A stretch of 64,000 nucleotides of DNA, taken from NCBI RefSeq assembly GCF_023515995.1, contig NZ_CP097320.1, forward strand, positions 434,001-498,000, written 5' to 3'. Within the stretch, counting starts at the first letter, position 1, and every line of letters starts with the position of its first letter. A program made the translations under genes and the position numbers. Below, one piece after another: positions 1-8,119 of this stretch. Source of the stretch: Candidatus Mycobacterium methanotrophicum. GTDB lineage: Bacteria > Actinomycetota > Actinomycetes > Mycobacteriales > Mycobacteriaceae. The notes under the pieces are model-generated. The model searched no databases and was not told the DNA's origin. It worked only from the letters and a program-made list of their open reading frames with translations.

Positions 1-779
1 CGACGGCGTTGCTGGAGATCGACGGGTATCGCGTGCTCACCGACCCGGTGTGGAGTGACCGCTGTTCGCCTTCGGATGTCGTCGGCCCGGGCCGCATGCA
101 TCCGCCGCCGGTGTCGCTGGACGCGTTGCCGGCCTTGGACGCGATTGTCGTCAGCCACGACCACTACGACCACCTCGACATTGACACCGTCGTCGCGCTG
201 GCTCGCAGCCAGCGGGCCCCGTTCGTCGTTCCGCTCGGTGTTGGTGCGCACCTGCGTGATTGGGGTATCCCCGACGGGCGCATCATCGAACTCGACTGGA
301 ACGAGCACACGCGGGTCGAGGAACTCAACCTGATCTGCACTCCGGCCCGGCACTTCTCCGGTCGCTTCCTCAACCGCAACTGCACACTCTGGGGGTCCTG
401 GGCGATCGTCGGTCCGGAGCATCGGGCGTACTTCGGCGGCGATACCGGCTACACGAAGAGCTTTGCCGAGATCGGCGCCGCACACGGACCATTCGACGTG
501 ACGTTGCTGCCGATCGGCGCCTACAGCAGGTCGTGGCCCGACATCCACATGAATCCCGAGGAGGCGGTCCAGGCACACGTCGACGTCAACGGCGGGCTTC
601 TGGTGCCGATCCACTGGTGCACCTTCCGGCTGGCACCGCATCCGTGGGGCGAACCGGTCGAGCGGCTGCTGGCCGCGGCCGACGCCGCCCACGTTTACGT
701 CGCGGTACCCAGGCCGGGGGAGCGGGTGTGCCCCACGGTGACTGGGGATTTGGACCCGTGGTGGCGCGCGGCTATATGA
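1..779 (+). CDS. MBL-fold metallo-hydrolase, NAPE-PLD/Rv0906-like (5' end outside window)
   Basis: This is a metallo-beta-lactamase-fold hydrolase of the NAPE-PLD/UlaG-like group. The metal-binding HxHxDH signature is visible as SHDHYDHLD early in the protein. Downstream metal ligands fit H in TPARHFSG, D in YFGGDTGY and H in LVPIHWCT. The reading frame is open to the window edge, and the first visible codons ([16 protein letters not shown]) are already inside the conserved fold, so the true start lies to the left. The gene converges on the SDR remnant, with its stop overlapping that remnant's end by 8 bp. In M. tuberculosis I recall the homologue (Rv0906) a few genes before the Rv0909-Rv0910 pair, whose relatives follow here. 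The substrate is not readable from the sequence. Confidence 0.88.
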   Translation, partial: TALLEIDGYRVLTDPVWSDRCSPSDVVGPGRMHPPPVSLDALPALDAIVVSHDHYDHLDIDTVVALARSQRAPFVVPLGVGAHLRDWGIPDGRIIELDWNEHTRVEELNLICTPARHFSGRFLNRNCTLWGSWAIVGPEHRAYFGGDTGYTKSFAEIGAAHGPFDVTLLPIGAYSRSWPDIHMNPEEAVQAHVDVNGGLLVPIHWCTFRLAPHPWGEPVERLLAAADAAHVYVAVPRPGERVCPTVTGDLDPWWRAAI

Positions 780-1439
780 CGACCTGACCGGCGTCGACCG
801 GCAACGTCACGCCCGTCACGTAGCGCGCTCGGGGGCTCACAAGCCACAGCGCCGCTTCGGTGACGTCCTGCGGCTCAACTAGCGGCACGTCCGGCAGCAG
901 CATCTGTGAGACCGCAGGATCGGGGTTCTCGATCATCCTGTTCACCACGAAGTCTTGAGAATCATCGGCGTCGACACCCCGCTGGGGTGTACGGAATTCA
1001 CCCGAATCCTGTGCGGCGCGTAGGCATTGGCCACCGAGCGCATGATTCCCACGATGCCGTGTTTGGCCGCTGCGTAGCCGAACATCGCGGCGCTGCCGTC
1101 ACCGCCGCGGCCGGTGAGGCCTTGCGATGAACGCACCAGGACGACGGATTCGCCCCGAGCCTTGCGGATGACGGATGGCACCGTGGCGACAAGCGTGTGC
1201 CACACACCCTTGAGGTTGGTGTCGACGATCGCGTTGAACACCGGCTCGGAATGGGCGTCGCTCTCGCCGATCGCCATCACGCCGGCATTTGCGATGACGA
1301 TGTCGATCTCGGCCAGATCGTCGATGGCAGAGTGTATTCCGGCCTCCAGCTGAGCAAGGTCGCGTACGTCGGCGATGACGGAAACCACTTCGCGTCCGGC
1401 GGCGCGGACCAGCCGCGCGGTCTCGTCGATGTCGGTGAC
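772..1439 (-). pseudogene. SDR-family oxidoreductase, N-terminally truncated and frameshifted
   Basis: The minus strand encodes most of a short-chain dehydrogenase/reductase: DIVIANAGV (the NAG motif), a serine region followed by YAAAKHG (the YxxxK catalytic motif), and a C-terminus ending in [16 protein letters not shown]. The first frame stops at 942. The C-terminal frame ([15 protein letters not shown] and onward) continues in another frame, so a single-base deletion near 947-950 explains the break. The N-terminal Rossmann glycine motif is missing: an in-frame TAG at 1440-1442 lies just before VTDIDETARLV, and sequence beyond it belongs to the divergent SnoaL remnant. A deletion therefore seems to have removed both 5' ends. 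The product would be nonfunctional. Confidence 0.85.
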
Positions 1440-1454
1440 CTACTCGATGTAGGT

Positions 1455-1837
1455 GACCTAGACGCGGTGGCTGGCCTTTTCGCGCACGGCCGGATTTGCG
1501 GAGCCGAAAATGGCCCGCCGGAGACCGTGTTCACCGGCGCTGCCGGGGTGCGTCGGATGTATGAGATGGCCGCGTCCGCATCTACGACGACGACCGAACA
1601 CCGAAGACCAGGCACAACACCAGCAATGTGCAGCTGGAGATCGACGAGGCCGGTGGCACCGCACGTAGCCGGTCATATTACTGCGTCACGCAGGCCACGC
1701 CGCAATTGCCGTTGCAGGTGATCGTGACCGGGCACAACAAGGACAGCTTTCACCGGCTCGACGGCGTCTGGTGGTTCGACAGCCGCACGATGTTCATCGA
1801 CCAGGTTGGCGATGTCAGCCACCACCTGAAGTTTTGA
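1455..1837 (+). pseudogene. SnoaL/NTF2-like protein, 5'-truncated and frameshifted
   Basis: A SnoaL-like (NTF2 superfamily) protein can be read in two frames: DLDAVAGLFAHGRICG through TGAAGVRRMYE, then a shift near 1560-1568 into GRVRIYDDDRTPKTRHNTS, continuing to QVGDVSHHLKF at the stop. The start and about the first 25 residues are missing where the sequence meets the SDR remnant head to head. The ending LDGVWWFDSRTMFIDQ is typical of this family, which contains small hydrolase- or isomerase-type folds of varied function. It was probably once paired with the neighbouring SDR, as such genes often are in mycobacterial lipid and steroid metabolism, but that is inference. Confidence 0.8.
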
Positions 1838-1863
1838 CGTGCCCGATCGGTAGGGTCGGACTC

Positions 1864-1902
1864 ATGGGATTGCTGGACAAAGCCAAGGACTTGTTGGGCT
1901 AA
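1864..1902 (+). pseudogene. Antitoxin remnant (Rv0909-like), only 12 codons left
   Basis: A tiny reading frame, MGLLDKAKDLLG, matches the conserved start of the Rv0909-type antitoxin family (MGLLDKAKDLLSQ in memory) and then stops. Full-length relatives have about 60 residues, so the body of the antitoxin gene has been lost. It sits immediately upstream of the toxin gene, with the stop 3 bp before the toxin ATG, as expected for a two-gene toxin-antitoxin operon. Confidence 0.7.
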
Positions 1903-1905
1903 CTC

Positions 1906-2352
1906 ATGGCGAAGCTTTCCGGATCTATCGACGTACCACTGCCGCCCGAAAAGGCCTGGGAGAGTGCATCTGATCTGTCCCGCTTCAAGGAGTGGCTGAC
2001 CATCCACCGGGTGTGGCGGAGCAAGCTGCCCGAGAAGTTGGAAAAGGGCACCGTGATCGAGTCGATCGTCGAAGTCAAGGGCATGCCTAACCGAATCAAA
2101 TGGACGATTGTGCACCTGAAGCCGCCCGAGACGATGACGCTCAACGGTGACGGTGTCGGCGGCGTCAAAGTCATGTTGATCGCGAGGGTCAAGCCGAAGG
2201 GCCCTGGCAACCGTGACTCGGTCGTCAGCTTCGATGTGCATCTCGGTGGCCCGGCGCTGTTCGGGCCGATCGGCATGATCGTCGCCGCCGCATTGCGGAG
2301 CGATATCCGGAACTCGTTGAACAAGTTCGTCACGGTGTTCGCGCCGACTTGA
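1906..2352 (+). CDS. SRPBCC-fold toxin, Rv0910-like
   Basis: The 148-residue protein is intact and closely resembles M. tuberculosis Rv0910, the toxin of the Rv0909-Rv0910 pair: MAKLSGSIDVPLP at the start, then EWLTIHRVWRSKLPE, VKGMPNRIKW and a C-terminus with LGGPALFGPIGMIVAAALR. This is a START/Bet v 1-like (SRPBCC) fold, forming a hydrophobic ligand cavity. Its antitoxin upstream is reduced to 12 codons, so the toxin stands alone. Its ORF remains uninterrupted, which suggests that it is harmless in this host, silenced, or controlled by an antitoxin elsewhere. Confidence 0.85.
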   Translation: MAKLSGSIDVPLPPEKAWESASDLSRFKEWLTIHRVWRSKLPEKLEKGTVIESIVEVKGMPNRIKWTIVHLKPPETMTLNGDGVGGVKVMLIARVKPKGPGNRDSVVSFDVHLGGPALFGPIGMIVAAALRSDIRNSLNKFVTVFAPT

Positions 2353-2454
2353 CCCATGTCGCGGCTTCGCGATGATTCTTCGGCTCTAGGCCGCGTCGGT
2401 CACGGTCAACCTCGCTTCGGGGCCTCGTGACGGATCAGGAAGTCATAATGCCCA

Positions 2455-2753
2455 CCCGTGACGGCGCGCCGCTGTCGACTTCTACTTCGAAGTTTTCGGG
2501 CAGACCGGGCAGATCTCCGACGCCGTCGAGTTCCGTTATGCGACAGGCTGGTTCGGTGACCAGCAGTCGCTCGGTGGGATGGACGGCACCGGGATTCTGC
2601 CCCGGGGCTGAGGATGTCGACAAGACGCTGCAGCTGATCACCGACAACGGTGGCGCGGTGCTACGGCCGGCCGAAGACACCCCCGACGGACGGCTCGCCG
2701 CGGCGAGCGACCCGACCGGCGCCGCGTTAAACTTGTCTTCGCCACTGCGCTAG
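2455..2753 (+). pseudogene. VOC/glyoxalase-family protein, frameshifted (Rv0911-like position)
   Basis: Pieces of a vicinal-oxygen-chelate protein appear in different frames: VDFYFEVFGQTGQ and FRYATGWFGDQQSL in one, EDVDKTLQLITDNGGAVL through DPTGAALNLSSPLR in another, with at least one frameshift near 2607. The total length is far below the usual 120-260 residues, and the central part is shortened. The position after the Rv0910-like gene matches Rv0911 in M. tuberculosis as I recall it. Its end overlaps the convergent cupin gene by 4 bp. Confidence 0.72.
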
Positions 2754-3223
2754 TCAGCGGGACCCAGGCCGAAGTCTGCGTAGTCGAAGCCAGGCACCAC
2801 CACACAACTGACCAGGGCGGGCTCGTCATCGCGCGGGCGGGCCCGCTGCCAGTGCCGGGATGGGACTACCACCTGCGGGTGCTCGCCGGCAAGGATATCG
2901 TTACCGAGCAAATGCGTTGTGGCGCTGTCTCGTTCGATTCCAACATCTAGCACAAGCGGACTGCCCCGATGGTGCAGCCACAACTCGGCGCTGCGCACGG
3001 TGTGCCATGCCGACTGCTGGCCCGGCATCAGCAGCAGCAGTATCGACGATCTGGCGGTGCGCGGACCGGGGTAGTCGGATGGCAAGGCAGACTGGCTGAG
3101 CGTCAGATTGCTGCGCCATATTTGCTTGTACCAGCCGCCCTCGGAGTGTGGCACCAGATCCAGCTCCTGGGCCCATTTGGGGAGCAGTGTCATGCCATTT
3201 ACCGCCTTATTATCCGATTGCAC
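2750..3223 (-). CDS. DUF985 cupin-domain protein
   Basis: A 157-residue cupin of the DUF985 type. Visible family landmarks are LVPHSEGGWYKQIWRS near the N-terminus, then MPGQQSAWHTVRSAELWLHHRGSP, which carries the cupin histidines, and a VVPGFDYADF ending. The fold is a small beta barrel, and no enzymatic role is established that I can read here. Two in-frame ATGs (3223 and 3193) are possible; MTLLPKWAQELDL fits the family's usual start better. It is divergent from the membrane-protein gene that follows. Confidence 0.8.
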   Translation of the reverse strand: MQSDNKAVNGMTLLPKWAQELDLVPHSEGGWYKQIWRSNLTLSQSALPSDYPGPRTARSSILLLLMPGQQSAWHTVRSAELWLHHRGSPLVLDVGIERDSATTHLLGNDILAGEHPQVVVPSRHWQRARPRDDEPALVSCVVVPGFDYADFGLGPAD

Positions 3224-3250
3224 TCCTTATACCCGCGCTAATGTCGCACT

Positions 3251-3679
3251 ATGACCCGCCGCCGCCCCGGTTGGTTAGTTGCGCTGTTCGCCGCGACGGT
3301 GTCGTTGAGCGCGTGGCTGCCATGGCTGACCACAGGTGTCAACGGCGGCGGTTGGGCGAACGCCATCGGCGGCAGCATCGGCAGCCTGCACCTTCCGCCG
3401 GGCTTCGGGCCGGGTCAGCTGATCCTGTTGTTGTCCTCGATCCTGCTCGTGGCGGGCGCGATGATCGGCAGGGGACTGTCGACACGGCCGGCTTCAGTTG
3501 CGGCGCTGACGATCTCGCTGCTGGTTGTCGCGCTGACGGTTTGGTATTACGACGTCAACGTCAAGCCACCGGTGTCGGCCGCTTACGGGCTTTACGTGGG
3601 TGGCGCTGCCGCGGCTGCGGCGGTGCTGTGCTCTGTGTGGGCGTTGGCGTCATCGCTGCGCGGCGGCGGATCGCGCTGA
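3251..3679 (+). CDS. Conserved membrane protein, Rv0912-like
   Basis: A 142-residue integral membrane protein. Hydrophobic stretches are LVALFAATVSLSAWLPWL, QLILLLSSILLVAGAMIG, VAALTISLLVVALTVWYY and GLYVGGAAAAAAVLCSVWAL, giving four probable transmembrane helices. The Gly-rich loop TTGVNGGGWANAIGG separates the first two. Its position after the Rv0909-Rv0911-like genes agrees with the small membrane protein Rv0912. Function is unknown. The gene is intact, although its neighbours are broken. Confidence 0.75.
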   Translation: MTRRRPGWLVALFAATVSLSAWLPWLTTGVNGGGWANAIGGSIGSLHLPPGFGPGQLILLLSSILLVAGAMIGRGLSTRPASVAALTISLLVVALTVWYYDVNVKPPVSAAYGLYVGGAAAAAAVLCSVWALASSLRGGGSR

Positions 3680-3822
3680 TCCGTGCGCTTTTCAGCGGCT
3701 GGCCGCAGCCGAGATGGTCCGGTTTGCTGACCGGAGGAGACGGCCCCGCCAGCTCTCGGCTGAACCGACGAGACCTAGGCGAGCACGCAGGTCGACCTAC
3801 CCGCCCGCCTGTCTTAGGCGCA

Positions 3823-4716
3823 TTACCGTCGGGCGCGCTTCACAAACCTCTGCAGCGAAACCGGCTGGTCGGATCCGCGGGCAACGGGGCGGGATGGATC
3901 CGAACTCCATTCCGACCACGATCCCGGAAACAGCGCGGCGTGGTATCCCAGTGTGGCCAGCGCCGCGAGCGTGACGGTGGCGGTGATAGCCGAACCGCAG
4001 TAGGCGCCGACTGGTGCATCGCGACCGATGCCGTGATCGGAAAGCAGTCGGCTGAGCTCGCCTTCAGCGCGAAACGTGCCATCGCCTGTCAGCACGTGGC
4101 CGCTGGGAAGATTTTTCGCGCCGGGGATGTGACCGGCAACAGGGTCGACCGGCTCGACGTCACCGCGGAACCGCTCGGGCGCCCGCGCATCGAGCAGCGT
4201 CACGTCGGCTTCAGCCGCCTGCTGCGCCGTCAGTGTCGGCAGTGCCCCGGTATGCAAATCGTCGTGCAACACCGTCACATTGCCGGCCTGCAACGTGACC
4301 GGGCCGGTGGCCAAGCTACCTCGGGCCGACCGCCAGGCCGACAGGCCGCCGTCCAGAATGCGCACGCTTTTTATGCCTGCCGCGGTCAGTACCCACCATG
4401 CCCGCGACGAACCGGCTCGATTCCAGTCGTCGTAGACGACGGTGGGCACGCTGTCCCGGATGCCCCACCGTCGCGCGGCCACCTCGATGCTGCGGCCCGA
4501 CGGCAACGGGTGGCGTCCCCGCCCGGTGATCGTGTGGTCGGTAAGCTCGTCCTCGAGTGACACGTACACCGCGCCCGGTAGATGCCCTTGCAGATACGCT
4601 GCGCGGCCGTCGGGCTCATCCAGCCGCCAGCGCACGTCGAGAATCGTCACCGGATCGCCTGCGCGGAGTTGATCGCCCAACTCCGCGGCGGTAATGAGAA
4701 CCTGGGCGCGTGTCAT
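3823..4716 (-). CDS. sseB: Thiosulfate sulfurtransferase (tandem rhodanese), SseB-like
   Basis: A 297-residue protein with two rhodanese domains. The N-terminal inactive-type domain contains ILDVRWRLDEPDGRAAYLQG and VVYDDWNRAGSSRAWW. The C-terminal domain has LLDARAPERFRGD, and the active-site cysteine lies in the loop AYCGSAITA. Such enzymes move sulfane sulfur from thiosulfate or mercaptopyruvate to acceptors such as cyanide or thiols in the cytoplasm. Length and motifs fit M. tuberculosis SseB (Rv2291). Its ATG overlaps the stop of a decayed upstream gene by 4 bp, which indicates a former operon. Confidence 0.88.
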   Translation of the reverse strand: MTRAQVLITAAELGDQLRAGDPVTILDVRWRLDEPDGRAAYLQGHLPGAVYVSLEDELTDHTITGRGRHPLPSGRSIEVAARRWGIRDSVPTVVYDDWNRAGSSRAWWVLTAAGIKSVRILDGGLSAWRSARGSLATGPVTLQAGNVTVLHDDLHTGALPTLTAQQAAEADVTLLDARAPERFRGDVEPVDPVAGHIPGAKNLPSGHVLTGDGTFRAEGELSRLLSDHGIGRDAPVGAYCGSAITATVTLAALATLGYHAALFPGSWSEWSSDPSRPVARGSDQPVSLQRFVKRARR

Positions 4717-5010
4717 TCGATCGTCACCGCAAACGGCGTCGGGGCGGGCGATCGCCCGAAGACGGCCAACACGTTGCGCTTGAAAATCCCGGCATCGACG
4801 ATATCAGCCGCTCGGCTCCTGCCGCCACGGCCACAGAGTAACCCCGTGGCCCCTGGGCAGCACCCGCCGCGACGATGTTGAAGATCAATTCGCCCCCGCC
4901 CGCTGCCGGCGCCTGGATTATCCACCGCCTGGAGGAGGACGGCTGCGCCGCCATGCCAGGGGAGGACCACTTGCGGCCGCGGCCCGTCTTTTGGCGCGAC
5001 GTGCCGGTGA
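4713..5010 (-). pseudogene. Remnant of an unrecognised gene upstream of sseB
   Basis: Coherent protein-like stretches occur in two frames: WIIQAPAAGGGELIFNIV and QGPRGYSVAVAAGAE, then DIVDAGIFKRNVLAVFGRS ending in TPFAVTIE with a stop overlapping the sseB start. The frame change near 4795-4810 and the absence of an N-terminus mark it as broken. I do not recognise the family. Translational coupling with sseB suggests the two were once co-expressed. Confidence 0.5.
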
Positions 5011-5553
5011 CTAGGAGCGAGGCAGGTGCTCACTGACCCAGGCGACCACGCTGGGCGGCATATCCCACCAGCGACCGCCATAGTTGTTCGCCGACTCACG
5101 CACCGCCACGTCGTAGACCTCTTGGATGGCTTTAGCAATAGTGCCGTCATCAACGTTCGGGAATAGTCGATGCCTGACGTCCGGGTCGGCCACGATGCGC
5201 TGGGCGATGGGCTTTGCCCTATCTTCGTCGAACGCGGCCGATGACGGATAAGCCGATCCGCGCCCTGTGCCCATGGCGTCCACTATGAAGCAATACGCTA
5301 GGTCGAACTCGCACAACGTGTTCAGCGCGACGTCATCTGGCGTGATTTCGTCGGTCGGCAACTGTGCGTCGGTCAGGTCGGGCCGCATCGCCGGATGTTC
5401 GACCATTAACTCGCGCGCCGCGGAGATGATGAATCCGCCGCGACGGCACCCATATTCGTGAGGGTCGTCGGGGTGCCACTTCTCGCGGGATGCGTAGACC
5501 TGCGCGTTGCGTGGGCACCGGTGTCGAGAGGGCTGTACCCTTTGTGGGTTCAA
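5011..5553 (-). CDS. Hypothetical protein (180 aa)
   Basis: An open frame of 180 codons with uneven, protein-like composition. It has paired Trp (GGRWWDMPPSVVAWV) near the C-terminus and a helical middle (DEITPDDVALNTLCEFDLAYCFIVDAM). The early cysteines (HRCPRNAQ, EYGCRRGGF) could bind metal, but no standard spacing is evident. I do not recognise the family. It runs divergently from the toxin-antitoxin pair at 5577, with only 23 bp between the chosen start and that pair, so the true start may be internal and the promoters may overlap. Confidence 0.5.
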   Translation of the reverse strand: MNPQRVQPSRHRCPRNAQVYASREKWHPDDPHEYGCRRGGFIISAARELMVEHPAMRPDLTDAQLPTDEITPDDVALNTLCEFDLAYCFIVDAMGTGRGSAYPSSAAFDEDRAKPIAQRIVADPDVRHRLFPNVDDGTIAKAIQEVYDVAVRESANNYGGRWWDMPPSVVAWVSEHLPRS

Positions 5554-5576
5554 CCTGCAACGGGTAAGATGGTGGG

Positions 5577-5813
5577 ATGAGTGAGATGATCCGCACTGAC
5601 AGCCGCGGTCGCGTCACGCTGGCGGGCCACCCGGACTCGACCTATTTGCTCCGCGAGGAACCGGGTGGGGTGCTGGTGTTGGAACCGGCCGTGGTCATGT
5701 CGGCGGCCCAGGCGAGCTATCTGGCGCTCCCGGTTGCCGACCGTGCGCGTATCGAGGAGTTCGTCGACGACCCGTCCACTGCTGTGAAACGCACGTATAA
5801 GCGGCGCCGGTAA
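5577..5813 (+). CDS. Putative type II antitoxin (AbrB-like start)
   Basis: A 78-residue protein beginning MSEMIRTDSRGRVTLAGHPD, which resembles the swapped-hairpin DNA-binding start of AbrB/SpoVT- or VapB-type antitoxins (D-S-x-G-R-V-T-L). The C-terminal half, RIEEFVDDPSTAVKRTYKRRR, is acidic and then basic. The stop codon TAA is followed immediately by the GTG of the next gene, the tight coupling typical of toxin-antitoxin operons. Role is inferred from size, motif and coupling. Confidence 0.6.
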   Translation: MSEMIRTDSRGRVTLAGHPDSTYLLREEPGGVLVLEPAVVMSAAQASYLALPVADRARIEEFVDDPSTAVKRTYKRRR

Positions 5814-6095
5814 GTGGGCATCGAGTACGCACCCGAAGCTGCTGCGCAGCTCGATGCGCTGAAGCAATCTGCCGACGATCAGACCTGGGACGCGATCTGC
5901 GACGTGCTCGAACTGATCGACCAGAACCCGGACAGTGCCCAGGCCCGGCGCGAAGAAATCACGGGATCGAACGGCTCGAAGATGTGGAAGGTGCCCGTGC
6001 GGTCCTCATCGGTCGACGATCTCGCCGTGTTGTGGAGCCGCGGCTTGGCTGGTGACTATGTGGTGTTCGTCGGCGTGATGCCGTTCGCGAGATAG
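5814..6095 (+). CDS. Putative RelE/ParE-like toxin partner
   Basis: A 93-residue protein, GTG start directly after the upstream stop. The N-terminus (IEYAPEAAAQLDALKQSADDQTWDAI) looks like the two-helix start of RelE/ParE folds. The second half (SKMWKVPVRSSSVDDLAVLW, then YVVFVGVMPFAR) resembles the beta sheet of that fold, with the usual charged residues only partly conserved. A ribosome-dependent mRNase or gyrase-inhibitor activity would be the family expectation, but it cannot be decided here. The cognate antitoxin is probably the gene just upstream. Confidence 0.6.
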   Translation: MGIEYAPEAAAQLDALKQSADDQTWDAICDVLELIDQNPDSAQARREEITGSNGSKMWKVPVRSSSVDDLAVLWSRGLAGDYVVFVGVMPFAR

Positions 6096-6661
6096 GGGCG
6101 CACCCAACCGACCAGCGACATAGTGCGATTGGACACGGCGCAAGCCGGGGTCACTGACACTCGCGATCGAAGCCAGGTGCCGGTGAGCGCCACTCAAGGC
6201 GACGGAGCGTGCGAAGAGCCACTACATATCCGGCCGAACGCGTCGCTGATCAGCCTCGGCCAACGCCGCCTGCAGTGCGTCAAAATTCGGAGGGTTGTGA
6301 ATCCTCGCTGTGGTTTCGGCGTCCAACTCCTAAACACGACACCGGCGATTGGCCCATCAGGGGACGCAAAAGCCGACGGCCGATTCGTTGCCCACGGACA
6401 TCAGAGACAACGCGTCGTTGAGAGTGTGCTTCGGTGTCCAATCCACATATGCGGCAACGGCAGTTCTCGGAGATGGGTGGCGGAGTGATACGGATGTGTC
6501 GCCGCTCGGGCTGTCGTCGGGCGTGGGAGTCTCATTTATCGGCGGCCAGTTTCGGCGGTTCCGGGCTCCCTTCGTCCGGGAGCGCGTGATTGCTACCCAT
6601 TCGTGGCGCTGGTCGGCCCTGAATCGTGACCCATGGCAGCTCCTTCAATCGGAGTTAGGAG
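6096..6661. other. 566 bp without an intact gene; decayed coding DNA
   Basis: No complete gene is seen. On the minus strand short coding-like runs occur, such as a run ending FDALQAALAEADQRRVRPDM near 6230-6300 and WTPKHTLNDALSLMSVG near 6390-6450, in different frames. These suggest an unrecognised broken gene. This stretch marks the change from chromosomal backbone to accessory DNA. Confidence 0.4.
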
Positions 6662-6820
6662 ATGGCCATGTTGGCGATTCCTAGGCGGGCGCTTGCCATT
6701 TCGGCGTATGTGCGTCGGTCTGAGGGCTTCCGCGGTGCGCGGGATTGGCGTTCATATCTGGGGCAAAGGTATTCGGACACAAGCCACCGGATGGCGGCGC
6801 GTGAGCACACGTGTACGTGA
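6662..6820 (+). CDS. Small ORF (52 aa) before decayed excisionase
   Basis: A 52-codon frame, MAMLAIPRRALAISAYVRRS at its start, has a GGAG Shine-Dalgarno-like sequence 5 nt upstream of the ATG and ends 9 bp before the excisionase remnant. It is strongly basic. I do not recognise it, and it may be a leader or a decay product. Confidence 0.3.
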   Translation: MAMLAIPRRALAISAYVRRSEGFRGARDWRSYLGQRYSDTSHRMAAREHTCT

Positions 6821-6829
6821 GAAGGGGCG

Positions 6830-7180
6830 ATGGTGACGGTCGAGGACTTGGGTCGCCATGCTGGGCGACAGCCTCTACTACTGAACATCGAGGAACTGGC
6901 GGATCGGCTGACGGTAAGCGTCGGCTGCATTCGATCCTGGCGGTTGAAGGGGGAGGGTCTCGGACGTTTGCCCGGAAACGCGATGCACAGGAGTGGGAAC
7001 GTAAGCAGGTCGAGACACTGAAGACAGGCGCATGGGCCGATCCCAAGGCAGGTGAACGTCCGGTCCGCGAATGGTGTGAGATCTGGATGGCGGCTCAGCC
7101 CGCCAGAGCACCGGCGACAGAGCGGAAAATCCGCGGCGTCATCGGAAAACAGATCGCCGGCACAAGCAGGCGTGCCGACC
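6830..7180 (+). pseudogene. Decayed excisionase-integrase pair
   Basis: Two pieces are recognisable. The first is the N-terminus of an HTH excisionase (LLNIEELADRLTVSVGCIRS, WRLKGEG), nearly the same as in the intact excisionase at 60865. Directly fused to it in another frame is the N-terminal arm of the partner integrase (RTFARKRDAQEWERKQ, then REWCEIWMAAQPARAPAT, ending GVIGKQIAGT). The excisionase C-terminus, the integrase start and the entire catalytic domain are gone. It is the trace of an earlier element using the same integrase family. Confidence 0.85.
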
Positions 7181-7347
7181 GCGCAGGGCGGCGCGAAGTG
7201 GTACGCGGCCACAGTATCCAAAGTGCTGGGCGGTCAGGCCGCCGCCGGCCTGGCCGCCCAGCAGGTGCCCGCGTAGACCCGTTTTCGACGATCAGGAGGG
7301 AAGGCTATGCGTCAGCTCGGGCTACGCCGGGACTGCAAACTCGGGCT

Positions 7348-8112
7348 CTAGCGGCCACTAGGGCACAGAGCGGGGTCCGTCAGTACGTGAGCAATCGCAT
7401 CGTGCTCAGCCTGCGTGACCCACAGCCCATAAGTGGCCTTGACGTCGACAATGCGGGAAACGTACGTGCAGCGATAAGACTTGTTGGGCGGCAGCCACGT
7501 TGCCGCGTCGCCGGCTTTCTTCTGCTGGTTCAGCGCCCCGATGGTGGCCTGCAGATTGATCGGGTCGTTGGCGAAGTTGCGGCGTTTGGCGTCATCCCAC
7601 TGCTGCGCCCCCTTTTGCCATCCGTCTAGCAACGCGACCACGTGGTCAACTTGGACCTGCGCCGACGTGCCCTGGCCCCGCTGGAATCGGACCGTGGTCC
7701 CGCTGTAGGGATCATGCAAGACGCCGCTGAGGACGATGCAGCCGTGCGATCCCGGTTTGATGACGACCGTGACGAGATCAACCCGCAGTATGTCGTCGCG
7801 GGTGTCGCAGCCGTTATGCCCGTAGAGCACCGTCACATCGTCGGTCCACGCACGTCCGAAAAGGCCACGGCTGTATCCCGTTTTCGGCGCACGCCCCTTG
7901 ATAGGTAGGGCCGCAAGCTTCGCCAGCTCGGCGGCAGAGTCGCCAACCTGTGCCCGTGGCGGCGGGGCGACCGCAGATGACAACGGAGCTGGGACTGGCT
8001 GCGACGCGCTGCTTGCCTGTTCTCTGCTAGCGCCCCAAATAGTTACTCCGATAACGAGGGCCGCAAGTAGGGCAATGCCCGAGATCAAGATGAGTTTCGT
8101 TTTCGAGGTCAT
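7348..8112 (-). CDS. Membrane-anchored HNH (DUF1524-type) protein
   Basis: The start chosen is the ATG at 8112 (MTSKTKLILISGIALLAAL), which gives a short cytoplasmic lead and one transmembrane segment; the frame stays open upstream to 8295 because it overlaps the broken lipoprotein. The extracytoplasmic part carries an HNH-like motif, VQVDHVVALLDGWQKGA, followed by RRNFANDPINLQATIGALNQ and a conserved SYRCTYVSR cysteine, all typical of secreted or anchored DUF1524 nucleases in mycobacteria. About 254 residues. The role may be nucleic-acid degradation outside the cell. Confidence 0.82.
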   Translation of the reverse strand: MTSKTKLILISGIALLAALVIGVTIWGASREQASSASQPVPAPLSSAVAPPPRAQVGDSAAELAKLAALPIKGRAPKTGYSRGLFGRAWTDDVTVLYGHNGCDTRDDILRVDLVTVVIKPGSHGCIVLSGVLHDPYSGTTVRFQRGQGTSAQVQVDHVVALLDGWQKGAQQWDDAKRRNFANDPINLQATIGALNQQKKAGDAATWLPPNKSYRCTYVSRIVDVKATYGLWVTQAEHDAIAHVLTDPALCPSGR

Positions 8113-8119
8113 GTCAACT

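Noticed and set aside
3148..4560. A 470-codon plus-strand open frame
   Set aside because: It lies opposite the well-supported sseB gene and the end of the membrane-protein gene; its Arg-rich translation shows no domain.
6655..7221. A 188-codon minus-strand frame
   Set aside because: Opposite the excisionase-integrase remnant; no family pattern.
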